Notes: a model not told the origin generated them from the letters alone. Numbered from the stretch's first letter, positions 18,273 to 28,551 are shown. The stretch is 64,000 nucleotides of DNA from Planctomycetota bacterium (GCA_018242605.1 JAFEBP010000009.1:1-64000); one strand, 5' to 3'. Numbers and translations: made by a program.

Positions 18273-20207
18273 TTACTGGAGATTGACCAGGACCAGGACA
18301 AGGCCTTCGCCGCTGTCCAGAGACGACATGGCCTTGCCGATGGTGGCGCCGGGCGCGAGGGTGCGATCGGCGGCCTTCATGGCGTGGCCCGCGATGCCGC
18401 TGGTGGTCAGCAGGTCGCCGGGCTTGATGGATCCGCCCGTGGTGGAGCACTTGACATACACGCGCCCCGTCATGGCGATGGGGTGCTTGCCGTCCATGAC
18501 GCCGTCCTGACCCATGTGGATGCCGGGGTTGACGCCCCCGGCGCCCGAAATGATGCCCGCGACCTTGCTGTCGTAGGCGGTGGTGCTGGGCATGACCTGG
18601 CCCGGGTGCTGCGGATCGATGACCATGAGCGTGCCCGGCTCGATGTCCGCGGTCTGAGAGTCGAAGCCTTCCACCAGGTCGGAACCGCCATCGATCTGTA
18701 GAGTCTTGACCTCGAAGGCTCCATTGGTGTTGACCCTGGCTTTCATGGCGCCGCCGATGCGGAACTCGATCGGACCGTCGGAACGGACGTTCCCGAGCCA
18801 CACGGTGTTGGTGTTCGAGTTCTCGCCCAGGCGGCCCATGCAGTAGGTCTGGCTGCCGAACTGGATCGCGTCACCGGGGTTGTTGTTCGGCAGGCGGACA
18901 TCGAGCATGCTGCCCGGGTTGACGTTGTTCACGCCGATGGCCACCATCGCGTTCGGGGTGATCGTCAGGGCGTTGACGAGATCGGTGTTGTTGCGGAGGA
19001 TGAGCTTGCCCTGCCCTTCCCCGGCGACTCCGCCCGTGGAAAAGAAGTCCCAGACCTTGCCGCCGGCCAGGTTGGTTGCGTCGGCGCTGATGCAGGTTCC
19101 AAAGGTCACCGACGGCGAGGCCTGCGCCCGGATGACGCGGGCCGGGCCGGTGCCGGCGACCGCGGGGCCGATGCCGACCACGTCCAATGTGCTGCCCGGT
19201 CCGGAGTTGCCGATCCCGAGCTTGCCGTTCTGATCGAGCATCATGGCGGGCGTCGGCCGGTTGCCGTTGAAGGTGCTCAACAGGTTCGTACCCGCCAGGG
19301 TGTAGAAGCCGATGCCCAATGCGCCGCCTCCCAGGCGGAGCTGCGTCCCTCCGCCCGTTGCGGTCAGCACCGTGTCCACCGTGGGGTTGTCCGCGACGCC
19401 GAGGAAGCCTCGCTCGCCGCCGTTCAGGTCGGTCAGCGAAATCACGCCCGCGCCGCCGCCGAGCGCGCCCCAGTTGGTGGGGTTGAGCACGACCTGACCG
19501 AGCCCGTTGCCCACGCTGGTGCGTGCGATGAACTTGCCCGGCGAGGCGCCGACGGTGTTCGTGCCGACGAGCACACTGCCCGCCGTGTAGACAGCGTTTG
19601 ATCCGTTGAGGCTGAACGGCGATGCGCCGGACGGGCCGGTGGGGCCCTGAGGGCCGGTCGCGCCCGTCGCGCCCTGCGGGCCGGTCGCGCCCGCCGGGCC
19701 TTGCAGGCCCTGCGGCCCCGCGGCACCAGAAGCACCCGTCGGGCCGGCCGGACCGGTCAGCCCGGTCGGGCCCTGCGGTCCAACCGGGCCCTGCGGCCCC
19801 GGATTGCCGGACAAGGCGTACAGGGCGTACGGAGTCGCGGTCAGCTTCTGCCGCGGCGCCAACGCTTCAAACCCGCTGGGGTCGTTGCAATCGGTCCCCA
19901 CGTCGGGTCGCACCAAGATCTGCAGATAGCGACTCTGTCCCGCGAACGCAGCGCCGAAATCAAGAGAGACCGTGAACCTGCCCGCGGAGACGGCGACGTT
20001 CTCAACACACACCGAACCGATCGCGACACCGCCGCTGTCGACGGCGAAGAGTTTGAACTCCATGTCGTAGACGCCGTCGGCCGCGGAGCCGAACTGTGCA
20101 AGTTCACCCTGATATGTGAACGCTGTTCCGACCTGCGCGAGCGAGACCGAGGCTCCGGCGGCGAGAACGAGCGCCGAGGCGGCGAGCGAAAACAATGAGC
20201 GATCCAT
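18273..20207 (-). CDS. Collagen-like tail-fibre surface protein B
   Basis: The product is 644 residues from the ATG at 20207 (AGGAG 7 nt upstream), with signal peptide [18 protein letters not shown]...SLAQ. It repeats the plan of the protein at 11008: the N-terminal domain [17 protein letters not shown] to [17 protein letters not shown], a collagen-like rod (residues about 134-195), a variable fibre-like middle ([18 protein letters not shown]), and the C-terminal domain [17 protein letters not shown] to [13 protein letters not shown]. The last 150 residues differ from protein A at few positions while the middle is unrelated, which suggests modular exchange or gene conversion. Divergent from the module B sigma gene. 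Confidence 0.85.
   Translation of the reverse strand: MDRSLFSLAASALVLAAGASVSLAQVGTAFTYQGELAQFGSAADGVYDMEFKLFAVDSGGVAIGSVCVENVAVSAGRFTVSLDFGAAFAGQSRYLQILVRPDVGTDCNDPSGFEALAPRQKLTATPYALYALSGNPGPQGPVGPQGPTGLTGPAGPTGASGAAGPQGLQGPAGATGPQGATGATGPQGPTGPSGASPFSLNGSNAVYTAGSVLVGTNTVGASPGKFIARTSVGNGLGQVVLNPTNWGALGGGAGVISLTDLNGGERGFLGVADNPTVDTVLTATGGGTQLRLGGGALGIGFYTLAGTNLLSTFNGNRPTPAMMLDQNGKLGIGNSGPGSTLDVVGIGPAVAGTGPARVIRAQASPSVTFGTCISADATNLAGGKVWDFFSTGGVAGEGQGKLILRNNTDLVNALTITPNAMVAIGVNNVNPGSMLDVRLPNNNPGDAIQFGSQTYCMGRLGENSNTNTVWLGNVRSDGPIEFRIGGAMKARVNTNGAFEVKTLQIDGGSDLVEGFDSQTADIEPGTLMVIDPQHPGQVMPSTTAYDSKVAGIISGAGGVNPGIHMGQDGVMDGKHPIAMTGRVYVKCSTTGGSIKPGDLLTTSGIAGHAMKAADRTLAPGATIGKAMSSLDSGEGLVLVLVNLQ
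19623..19808 (-). repeat. Collagen-type Gly-X-Y coding repeat (shorter, irregular)
   Basis: About 20 Gly-X-Y triplets ([19 protein letters not shown] and following) are encoded here. Unlike the rod at 12187 there is no exact long tandem unit, so this copy is shorter and more diverged. Confidence 0.85.
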
Positions 20208-20395
20208 GTTCGACTCCTGGTGATTGCCGGCACGTTCGGCCGGTGGCATGACGGCCGGAACACTCCGGCAACAGGATCAACCTCGCAAACGGCGCGGCCT
20301 CGGTATCATGTGAACTAAGAAATTCACCAAAACTGATTCCCGTGCCGGTCGGAATACGTGGATGTTTGTAGATCAGCCGCACGCGGAGTCCCATA
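20208..20395. promoter_or_regulatory. Divergent control region of module B
   Basis: These 188 bp hold both divergent promoters of module B. The part at 20310-20335 is relatively AT-rich (GTGAACTAAGAAATTCACC, with the inverted arms GTGAA/TTCAC at 20311-20328), a candidate operator. I cannot identify a promoter with certainty, and there is no extended similarity to the module A control region. Confidence 0.4.
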
Positions 20396-20971
20396 ATGCA
20401 GACCGCCATGTCAATCTCGGATGTCTTAGCGCAAGCCCGACCCGGCGATCCACAGACCGTCGCATCACTGATGCCCGTGGTGTACGCCGAGCTCAAGGCG
20501 CTGGCCACCAGTTACCTGAGGAAGGACGGCTCGCACAGCCTCCAGCCCACGGCGCTGGTGCACGAGGCGTTCATCAAGATGGTGGGGCCCGACCGCGAAT
20601 GGAGCGGCAAGGACCACTTCATGGCGATCGCCGCGATCGCGATGCGCCAGGTGCTCGTGGACCACGCACGCGCCCGCAACGCGCTGAAGCGCGGCGGGGG
20701 TGTCAGACCCGCGTGCGTCAGCCTGTGCGATCCGGCAGGGAAGGAGCGCGAGTCCGTCGAGTTCGAAATCGAGGAACTGGATGAACTCCTGACGCTCTTC
20801 TCCAGGTCCTCCTCGCGAGCGGCGAAGGTCGCGGAGATGCACCTCTTCGGCGGCATGACAATGGAGCAGATCGCCCGTGTTCTTGGGCTCTCGCTGATCA
20901 CGACCAAGCGGGATTGGCAGCTTGCGCGGGCGTGGATCGCCGGAAAAATGCAGGAACGATCCGGTGGCTGA
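20396..20971 (+). CDS. ECF-family RNA polymerase sigma factor (module B)
   Basis: The 191-residue protein is a paralogue of the product of 13101. It shares LQPTALVHEAFIKM, DHFMAIAAIAMRQVLVDHAR and the sigma4 helix-turn-helix MTMEQIARVLGLSLITTKRDW. GGAG lies 7 nt before the ATG. Its stop overlaps the start of the kinase gene by 8 bp, exactly as in module A. The central linker (VSLCDPAGKERESVEF) differs most between the two, as expected if they read different signals. Confidence 0.92.
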   Translation: MQTAMSISDVLAQARPGDPQTVASLMPVVYAELKALATSYLRKDGSHSLQPTALVHEAFIKMVGPDREWSGKDHFMAIAAIAMRQVLVDHARARNALKRGGGVRPACVSLCDPAGKERESVEFEIEELDELLTLFSRSSSRAAKVAEMHLFGGMTMEQIARVLGLSLITTKRDWQLARAWIAGKMQERSGG

Positions 20972-23900
20972 GAGTCCGCCGCCCACCAACCCCGGGCCCG
21001 AGGACGCCGAGGCCGCGAAGATGCGGCGTGCGGGCGAGGTCTTCTTCGCGCTGCGTTCGCTCGACGCCGCGGAGCGCGAGCCCCTGATCGGCGCGGAATG
21101 CAGCCACGACCCCGAGATCGAGCGGCTGGTGCGTCTGCTGCTCAAGGGCGATGAGGCGCCCATGCCCATCGAACGCCTCGCCGACGACATCCGCGCCGTC
21201 CACGAGCATTCCGGATTCGCGGGAACGGCGGCGGCGGAAGGAACCGTCATCGACCGGTTCCGCCTTCTGGAGCGGCTGGGCGAGGGCGGGTTCGGCATCG
21301 TGTTCGCCGCGGAACAGTTGCAGCCGGTTCGGCGGCGCGTGGCGCTCAAGATCATCAAGCTGGGGATGGACACGAGGCAGGTCGTCGCGCGATTCGAGCA
21401 GGAACGACAGGCGCTGGCGCTGATGGACCATCCGTGCATCGCGAAGGTGCTTGACGCGGGCACAACGCAGACCGGCCGCCCGTACTTCGTGATGGAACTG
21501 GTGCAGGGGCTCCCCATCACCGAGTATTGCGACGAGCACAAGCTGCCGATCCGGGACCGCCTGCTGCTGTTGGCGCAGGTCTGCGAGGCGTTGCACCACG
21601 CCCACCAGAAGGGAGTGATCCACCGCGATGTCAAGCCGAGCAACGTGCTCGTCACGGAAGTGGGCGGCAGGCCCATGCCCAAGATCATCGACTTCGGCGT
21701 GGCGAAGGCCACCAGCGCGAGGCTGACCGAGCGGACGATCTTCACGGAGGCCAGGCAACTGCTCGGCACGCCCGAGTACATGAGCCCCGAGCAGGCCGGA
21801 CAATCCAGCGAAGATGTTGACACACGCACCGACGTGTACGCCGCGGGCGTGCTGCTGTATGAACTGCTGACTGGCGTCACACCCTTTGACTCCAAGCGGT
21901 TGCGTTCCGCGGCGTTCGGGGAGATGCAGCGGATCATCCGCGAGGAAGAGCCGCCCAAGCCCAGCACCCGCGTCGCCGAGCAGCGAGCCATCCTGGAATC
22001 CGTCGCCGCGCGGCGCTCGATGCCTCCCGCACGGCTTCCATCCACGATCCGAGGCGAGCTCGACTGGATCGTGATGAAGGCGATGGAGAAGGACCGGACG
22101 CGACGGTACGAATCCGCGGGCGAGATGTCGGCGGACATCAAGAGACATCTCGCGGGCGGGGCCCTGTCGGCCGCGCCCCCGAGCCGCGCCTATCTGGTGC
22201 GCAAGTTTGTGCGACGGAATAGGGAATCGGTGATCGGGGCGTCGCTGCTGGCGTGCGCCCTGATCGCGGGGCTGGCGGGGACCAGCTTCGGGCTCTTCCG
22301 GGCGCGGATCCAGCAAGAGCACGCCGTGTCCGAAAAGGACCGTGCGGAGCGCGAGCGAACCAGGGCGGATGAGAAGGCGGCTCAGGCGCAGGCCGCGGAG
22401 AGTGAAGCGCTCCGCCGGTTGTATGCCGCGTCGATGAGCGCGGCGTCGGACGCGGTGGCGAGCGACCACCCGGGCGAAGCCCGCCTCGCGCTCGATGAGG
22501 CGCCCCAGGGGCTGCGGGGCTGGGAATGGCGGCACCTGAACTCGCGGCTTGACCAGACCATTGCATATCACCGGGGTGGGCTGGAGGGCCCGGTCGAGCA
22601 GAACTCGGGCAACTACGACCTGCTGCCGTCACCCGACTCGGCCTCGTATTTCGTGATGAGTTCGTTTCATCAGAAGGGTCTCAGCCGGTTCGATGTGAGA
22701 ACGGGCCGGGAGACCGGCCCGATACCAATACCGGGTTGGGACACCCGCGCATCTCGCCTGTTCTTCACGCCGGAGAACGACCGCATCGTGCTCGGAGCCC
22801 GTGACACGGGCGACCGCGAGAATGAACTGCGGTTCGCCGTGTGGGACGTCCGCACGCTGGCTCCGGCAACGATCGAGCGGCGAGACCTCCGAGACCCGGT
22901 GCGATCTCAATCGCGATCGGCGCTCGTGGCGTTCAGCCGCGACCTTTCACGGGCGTTCGTGATCAACACCGACCGGATGACGCTGCTGAGCCTGCCGGAC
23001 GGGACCGAGATCGCGTCGCGAAAGGGCGCTGAGGCCACGCGCTCGACCTTCGATCCGACGGGACGGTGGGTGATGTACACCGATGTCCGCGGACGCCTCA
23101 CTCTGCTGGACGCCCGGACGCTCGCGGACCATGGCGTCCTGCCAGGACATTCCAACCTCCTGTATTCGCCAAAGGCCGACAGCTTCTCTCCCGACGGATC
23201 TCTCCTCGCCACGGCGGGCGGTGACGGCGTGGTGCGCATCTGGAACCTCTCCGCGGATCCACCCGTCGAACAACTCGAGCTGAAGCACCGCCAACGGTGC
23301 TGGACGGCGTGCATCACTCCCGACGGACGGCATGTCGTGACGGCCGCCGCGAACCGCACAGTGACGGTGTGGGACGCGGCCACCGGCGACAGAGTCTCCA
23401 CGTACATGCAGGCGGGGGTTGTCTCCAACACGCTGGCGGTCTTTCCCGATTCGCGCACCGTGGGCGCGGTGTGCGAAGACAAGAGCGTGGCGATCTGGGA
23501 GATCGGGGCTGAGCGGACCAGGGTGTTGCCGCACCAAGGCACGGTGTACCCGGCGATGTTCCTGCCGAACCAGGGCCTGATCGCAACCGGAGGCTGGGAC
23601 GGATTCATGGGTAAGCCCGGATCGTTGCGCTTCTGGGACGCGGACTCGGGAACTCTGGTGGCGGAGACGATGGAGTCCGGACGGTCGGTGGTGGCCGGCG
23701 CCGTGTCGCGCGATGGGTCGCTGATGGCGGTGGGAATCGCCGCGACGAATGACGCGGGCGCCCCGATCGCCGGGTGCGGCTTTGAGATCCGGGAGACGGC
23801 GACGGGGAGGTTGTTGTGGGCCGATCTCGAGACCGGGCAGGTGCCCAAGGGCGCCGCGTTCGACCCGTCCGGGCGGCGGTTGGCGTTCTGCCTCGAGAAC

Positions 23901-24656
23901 TTCATCTTCATGTACGCGGCAAGAACGGGAGTACAGGCCGACCGCACATACCTCAAAATGCAACTCACCTCGATGGCGTGGAGCAGCGATGGCAAGCACA
24001 TAGCGATCGCATCGGAGGATGAGTTCGATGGTCCGCGCGGAAAGCGCATCGCGCTGATCAAGCCCGACGGGCTCGGCATCGACCGCACGATCTCGACGCC
24101 GAAGCCGAACACGGTGGCATTCAGCCCCGACAGCCGTTGGATCGCCGCGGGCTGCGCCGATGGACGGGTGCGGCTGTGGAACACCGAGTCCGGTGACGCC
24201 GTGCGAACGCTGGGGAGTGAAGACACCCAGTGCTTCGCCGTCGCCTTCAGCCCCGATGGAACGCGGCTCGCGGCGGCGGGCGAGGACAAGATCATCCGCA
24301 TCTGGGACACCGGGACGTTCGACCTCGTGGGGCGGCTCGCGGGACACGAGAGCTTTGTGTGGTCGCTGGCATGGGATGGTGCGGGCGAGCGATTGATCTC
24401 AACCTCGGGTGACGGCACAGCCCGTGTCTGGGAAACAACTCCTCTTCGCAGACGTGTCCAGGAGCGAAACGATCGTCTCAGCACGCTCCCGGACGTCGAG
24501 CGGATGGTGGGCAAGTGGTGCGACGAGCACAACGACGCGGAGAAGGTGATCGAGCGAATCAGCGCCGACGGATCGCTGACGGCTGCGCAGCGCAAGATCG
24601 CCTTGCAGGTAGTGCTGCGCAGAGGGCTCGGTTCATCGGCCCCGAAGCCCGACTGA
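20964..24656 (+). CDS. Membrane Ser/Thr protein kinase with WD40 sensor (module B)
   Basis: The product is 1230 residues from GTG 20964, which lies inside the sigma stop (GTGGCTGA) with AGGA 8 nt upstream; this start matches module A exactly. It has the N-terminal helical segment (RRAGEVFFALRSLDAAERE), glycine loop GEGGFGIVFAAEQ (106-118), Lys129, HRDVKPSN (220-227), DFG (243-245) and GTPEYMSPEQ, then a membrane helix (GASLLACALIAGLAGTSFG), a charged linker and WD40 repeats (FSPDGSLLATAGGDGVVRIW, DGRVRLW, EDKIIRIWD). All catalytic residues are intact. The kinase half is highly similar to kinase A and the propeller half much less, consistent with different inputs. Confidence 0.93.
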   Translation: MAESPPPTNPGPEDAEAAKMRRAGEVFFALRSLDAAEREPLIGAECSHDPEIERLVRLLLKGDEAPMPIERLADDIRAVHEHSGFAGTAAAEGTVIDRFRLLERLGEGGFGIVFAAEQLQPVRRRVALKIIKLGMDTRQVVARFEQERQALALMDHPCIAKVLDAGTTQTGRPYFVMELVQGLPITEYCDEHKLPIRDRLLLLAQVCEALHHAHQKGVIHRDVKPSNVLVTEVGGRPMPKIIDFGVAKATSARLTERTIFTEARQLLGTPEYMSPEQAGQSSEDVDTRTDVYAAGVLLYELLTGVTPFDSKRLRSAAFGEMQRIIREEEPPKPSTRVAEQRAILESVAARRSMPPARLPSTIRGELDWIVMKAMEKDRTRRYESAGEMSADIKRHLAGGALSAAPPSRAYLVRKFVRRNRESVIGASLLACALIAGLAGTSFGLFRARIQQEHAVSEKDRAERERTRADEKAAQAQAAESEALRRLYAASMSAASDAVASDHPGEARLALDEAPQGLRGWEWRHLNSRLDQTIAYHRGGLEGPVEQNSGNYDLLPSPDSASYFVMSSFHQKGLSRFDVRTGRETGPIPIPGWDTRASRLFFTPENDRIVLGARDTGDRENELRFAVWDVRTLAPATIERRDLRDPVRSQSRSALVAFSRDLSRAFVINTDRMTLLSLPDGTEIASRKGAEATRSTFDPTGRWVMYTDVRGRLTLLDARTLADHGVLPGHSNLLYSPKADSFSPDGSLLATAGGDGVVRIWNLSADPPVEQLELKHRQRCWTACITPDGRHVVTAAANRTVTVWDAATGDRVSTYMQAGVVSNTLAVFPDSRTVGAVCEDKSVAIWEIGAERTRVLPHQGTVYPAMFLPNQGLIATGGWDGFMGKPGSLRFWDADSGTLVAETMESGRSVVAGAVSRDGSLMAVGIAATNDAGAPIAGCGFEIRETATGRLLWADLETGQVPKGAAFDPSGRRLAFCLENFIFMYAARTGVQADRTYLKMQLTSMAWSSDGKHIAIASEDEFDGPRGKRIALIKPDGLGIDRTISTPKPNTVAFSPDSRWIAAGCADGRVRLWNTESGDAVRTLGSEDTQCFAVAFSPDGTRLAAAGEDKIIRIWDTGTFDLVGRLAGHESFVWSLAWDGAGERLISTSGDGTARVWETTPLRRRVQERNDRLSTLPDVERMVGKWCDEHNDAEKVIERISADGSLTAAQRKIALQVVLRRGLGSSAPKPD

Positions 24657-24738
24657 ACGGTGCCGCGGGCGTGATGCAATGCCGCCGGCTCCTATCCACG
24701 GATCCTCTTCCTCTGCCCTTCGCTCCCAATTCCGCGCA

Positions 24739-27700
24739 TCACAACTGCCGCTTGATCGACTCGTCCTTGATCTTGTCATCCTCGGCCAGCATGAACGCCT
24801 TGCTCAGGATGATCGACAGCACCCGGTCGCCCTCGAACGGCAGGAAGATGTCGTTGCCCGCGTCCCCGACGGAACGCGGCACGATGCACAGGTACTGATC
24901 GTTGGGCTCCATCAGGATGTTGCCCGAACCCAGGTGAATCTTGTACCTCCGCAGCGTTCCCCGCACCTTCAGGAATCGGTCTTCTACGGTGCACACCGGC
25001 GCGATCGCCAGCCGCGGAACCAGCCGCTGCAATGTCTCCCGCCGCGACACGGCCGACCCGCTCAACTCGCCGAAACTGAAATCGTGCCAGTACTGGCGGT
25101 AGCGGCCCTGGGGGCCCCCGTCGTTCCACTCCGGGTTGTTCCCCACGCTGCACACCGCGACGAACAGGTCCACGTCACGCATCACCTCGCTGAAGATCAG
25201 CGGCGGGATCTCTTCCAGCGGCAGGTCCGGGCCCTCCGCGGTCCGGCTGAAGTGCACCCGGTCGGTCTCCAGGTACAGCCACGCGTACGCATCGCCGTAC
25301 GTTTCGTCGCCCGTGCTGTTCACTTCGTACCGAGCGTGCAGGCCGGCGCTGGGAATCTCCAGCCGCGGCGATTGGCCCGAGTCCATCACGAACGTCGCGT
25401 ACTTCCAACCCCGGTCCCGCACCAGCGGCACGAGCTGGTTCTGCCGGAAGATGTGGGCCGCGAAACGGTTGGAGTAGGTGCGTGTCCGCTGCTCCGCGTC
25501 CGTGAGCGGATAGATCTCTCGGTGGGCCTGCTTGAAGGGCTGCACGATGCGCCGATCCTCGAGCACGCCCCTCCACGCGTGCACCTGCGACGGGTCCGCC
25601 GTGATCGGGTGCCACAGCGCCACGGTATCGGAATCCCGCACGTCCACCGGCTTGCCGCGTTCGTCGATGAACCCGTCTTGGGTCCACAGCCCTTCGCGGG
25701 TGCGCCCGCCCCGGGTGAAGCTCCAGATCAGCCGGCGTCCGATGGTGCCTACCAGCGGGTGATCGATGTAACGCCCGCGCCACTGGCTCGCGTTCCAGGT
25801 GCGGCCGTCCAGGTACAGCCGCTCGATGCGGGCCTTCTGCGCCGGCAGCACGCGTCCGATCTCTTCCGCCAGGCGTTTGTGCTCCTTGAGGCTCGCGCCA
25901 AACTCGGCCTTCACCAGACCGGGAATGCTCTTGCGGTCGACGCCGTTCGCGGTCTCGATCAAACGCGTGACAACTTCCGCCCCACGGACCTCCGTGCGAA
26001 TCGTGAACTCCCCCGCTTCTTCCTCGATGCTCCCGCCGGGCCCGAGCCCAAAGTCCGGCGCGGCGATCTCGTGCAGTTCATCGACCGTCACCTTCAACTC
26101 CGCCGCGAGCTTCGCCAGCGCCCTGTCCAGCGACTTCTTTGCCGAGCCGAACTTCACCAGTTGCCGCACGCGGGAGAGCTGCGTGAGCGCGTGCACACTC
26201 TTCATCCGTGAGAGCGCCCACACCGCCGAGTTACCCGGCTTGGGGCACCGCGCGCCGACGCCGGGCACCATCTTGAAGCACACCATCGCCAGGTCGCCCA
26301 ACGCGGTGGCGACGTCCGGCCGGTCGAATCTCGCCGCGGCGGCCGCGAGGCCCCGCAGCACATCCGCCCCGCGCTCCGAGGGCACGCTCGAATCCCGCCC
26401 CTCGATCGGCCCACCCGGCATCGGCGGCCGACGCTTGCCCACCAGCGGGAACCACGCCGTCACCCGACGTTCAAAGTCACCCCCGGGCAGCTCCGAGATG
26501 CACGCGCCCACATTCTTGAGCCAGCTGGCCGTCGGCGATCCCGTGGACAGCGTTCCGACGTGCTCCAGAAGCCTCACCCACGTGTTGCGCTCGTTCGGGT
26601 TCATCGCGTTCAGGTCGGCGAAGGCCCGATCCGACCAGCATTCACCCAGGTCCATCGGCAACCCCAGCCCGATGGCGATGGTGCCGTCGAACCTCATCAC
26701 CGATCCGCGATCGGACGGGTCCGTCGCGCGGGCCAATCGCTCACGGAAGCGAAGTATCCGCACCGCGGCTGTCACGTCGATCTTTCCGCCGTCGTTGTTG
26801 ATGGCGTCCCGGGCCCTTTCAGCGATCGCTCCGCCGATGAGATCCCAGGGAATGTCCATAAAGCCCACGCTCTTGAGGCGGCTCAACGCGTGGCCGAGTT
26901 CTCCGATCTCCCCCGCGCTCGCGGGCACGCCCTTTGCTTTGAGTTGAACGACGCAGCCCTGCGCGATGCTGCAGAGCGCCTGGATCCCTTCATGAAACCA
27001 CGCCGCGCGCTGAGATTGCCTGTCTGACTTGATGTTGCGGGCCGACATCGCCGCGGCGCCCGCGGCGATCGCCGCCGCCGCCTTCCAACCGTGACCCCGC
27101 ATCTCCGCGCCGCGCTGCTGCAACGCGTTCCTTTGCTCATAGCTGCGCCCGGAGTTGCCGAGTCTCTCCTGCAGAGCATCGTTCATCATCTTGACCACCG
27201 GCCGCAGCTCGTCGCCCAGCACATCCTCGGCGAAGCGGGTAGCGCTCCGGTCGTCCTGCGGCTCGGGCACGATCATCGCCGAGTCCATCGCGTCGACATA
27301 GGACGGCGGCATGTTCTTGGGCAGCTTCTCCCGATCGACCAGTATCGCCTCCAACGGCCCGGTCCTCGCCGCGACCGAATCGCCGAACCCCTTCGACTTC
27401 AGCACCGCTTCCACCCGCAGCGCGTGCCGCGTTTCTTCCGACACTCCGACGCTCCGGAACGCCGCGGCGATCGCACGCAGATGCTCCACCACCGCCTGCG
27501 GCAGCGCGTTGTGTGTCGCCCACTTCTCGGTCGCGATGACGAACGCGCCATAGTGCGGGCACAGGAGCGTCGGGAGTTTCCTGAACTTCGCGAACACGCC
27601 CGAAAGAGCCGCGAACTCTTCCGCAGTGAACGCCAGCCCTTTGCGGAGCAGAGAGTTCATCACGGCCACCGCGGCCGGGTGGCACTCGGTGTGATAGATC

Positions 27701-28551
27701 CATGGGAGTCCAACGCGGCTCTCCGCCACCACGCCGTACTCCTTCGCCGCGGCGAGCACGGCGCCGATCGCGGTCACCCCAGTGAGACCGGTGATCAGTT
27801 CGGGCTCCTTCATCCCCTTGAGTTCTACCTTGGGCAGGCGTGGCTCGCCCGCGTTTGCTCCACGGAACCGCTCGTACGCGCTCGCCCCCCGGGCCACGGC
27901 GACCGAGCGGTCCTCCGCGGCACGCGGCGCTTGAACCCGCGGTTCTCCCCCACCGCCGTGCGGCCGCGCGGTCTGAAGCACCTTCGTCAACGCGGCGATC
28001 CGCTTTCTGTCCGACGCCAACGGGTGCTCCTTGATCTTGGCGATCACCGTCCGCACCACCTTGATCGAGGCCGGCGTGAGCGTTCCGTCCTTGCCGCCCT
28101 GCAGAAGCAACGGCACCAGCACGGACCACGTGGCCCACTCGTGGTCGCCCCGGACAAGCGCCGTCGCGATCCGCTCGATCTGCGACGCGGAGTACCCGGT
28201 CCGGCGGCGCAGCAACTTCTCCAGAATCCCGATCCGGTGAGGCGCCCTCTTCTTCTTCCACAGGGCGTCCCCGCTGCGTCCGGGCTTGTTGGGGTTGTTC
28301 AGGTGCTGCAGCTCGCCGATCGTCTCCGCGAGCACCACGACACACTCGCGCTGATCCGCCTCGGGCAGGCGGAGAATCTCGCTCAGCATCCGATCCGTCA
28401 GTTCGCTCGCCAGCCATAGATCCTTGGGCACGCGTTTGACGACCCGCTCGACGATCCGCCCCGCGTCTTTCGACGAGATCCCGCCCCCCGCGGCCGGGGC
28501 CGCGGTCTTCTTCACGCGCACGGAGGATCGTGCGGTCTTTTTCTTGGCCAT
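24739..28551 (-). CDS. DUF4132 (MolR/YehI-like) giant protein
   Basis: The 1270-residue protein starts with a Lys-rich tail (MAKKKTARSSVRVKK) and has long helical, HEAT-like stretches. Near the C-terminus lies the block LWHP, then WRGVLEDRRIVQPFKQAHREIY, RFAAHIFRQNQL and FSEVMRDVDLFVAVCSVG (residues about 970-1170), which I recognise as the DUF4132 signature. Relatives in other bacteria often sit with MoxR-type ATPases and VWA-domain proteins in suspected conflict or chaperone systems; none of those partners is in this window. The gene follows a small gene by 17 bp and is convergent with kinase B. No signal peptide, so cytoplasmic. Biochemical role unknown. Confidence 0.7.
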   Translation of the reverse strand: MAKKKTARSSVRVKKTAAPAAGGGISSKDAGRIVERVVKRVPKDLWLASELTDRMLSEILRLPEADQRECVVVLAETIGELQHLNNPNKPGRSGDALWKKKRAPHRIGILEKLLRRRTGYSASQIERIATALVRGDHEWATWSVLVPLLLQGGKDGTLTPASIKVVRTVIAKIKEHPLASDRKRIAALTKVLQTARPHGGGGEPRVQAPRAAEDRSVAVARGASAYERFRGANAGEPRLPKVELKGMKEPELITGLTGVTAIGAVLAAAKEYGVVAESRVGLPWIYHTECHPAAVAVMNSLLRKGLAFTAEEFAALSGVFAKFRKLPTLLCPHYGAFVIATEKWATHNALPQAVVEHLRAIAAAFRSVGVSEETRHALRVEAVLKSKGFGDSVAARTGPLEAILVDREKLPKNMPPSYVDAMDSAMIVPEPQDDRSATRFAEDVLGDELRPVVKMMNDALQERLGNSGRSYEQRNALQQRGAEMRGHGWKAAAAIAAGAAAMSARNIKSDRQSQRAAWFHEGIQALCSIAQGCVVQLKAKGVPASAGEIGELGHALSRLKSVGFMDIPWDLIGGAIAERARDAINNDGGKIDVTAAVRILRFRERLARATDPSDRGSVMRFDGTIAIGLGLPMDLGECWSDRAFADLNAMNPNERNTWVRLLEHVGTLSTGSPTASWLKNVGACISELPGGDFERRVTAWFPLVGKRRPPMPGGPIEGRDSSVPSERGADVLRGLAAAAARFDRPDVATALGDLAMVCFKMVPGVGARCPKPGNSAVWALSRMKSVHALTQLSRVRQLVKFGSAKKSLDRALAKLAAELKVTVDELHEIAAPDFGLGPGGSIEEEAGEFTIRTEVRGAEVVTRLIETANGVDRKSIPGLVKAEFGASLKEHKRLAEEIGRVLPAQKARIERLYLDGRTWNASQWRGRYIDHPLVGTIGRRLIWSFTRGGRTREGLWTQDGFIDERGKPVDVRDSDTVALWHPITADPSQVHAWRGVLEDRRIVQPFKQAHREIYPLTDAEQRTRTYSNRFAAHIFRQNQLVPLVRDRGWKYATFVMDSGQSPRLEIPSAGLHARYEVNSTGDETYGDAYAWLYLETDRVHFSRTAEGPDLPLEEIPPLIFSEVMRDVDLFVAVCSVGNNPEWNDGGPQGRYRQYWHDFSFGELSGSAVSRRETLQRLVPRLAIAPVCTVEDRFLKVRGTLRRYKIHLGSGNILMEPNDQYLCIVPRSVGDAGNDIFLPFEGDRVLSIILSKAFMLAEDDKIKDESIKRQL

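Noticed and set aside
499..24656. Prophage, because of three tail-fibre-like proteins
   Set aside because: No capsid, portal, terminase, integrase or lysis genes; all three proteins have signal peptides, and two of them are divergent from sigma-kinase genes.
24679..28419. Long plus-strand frames opposite the DUF4132 gene
   Set aside because: Arg/Pro/His-rich reading with no motif; the minus-strand frame has recognisable DUF4132 blocks and a paired upstream gene.
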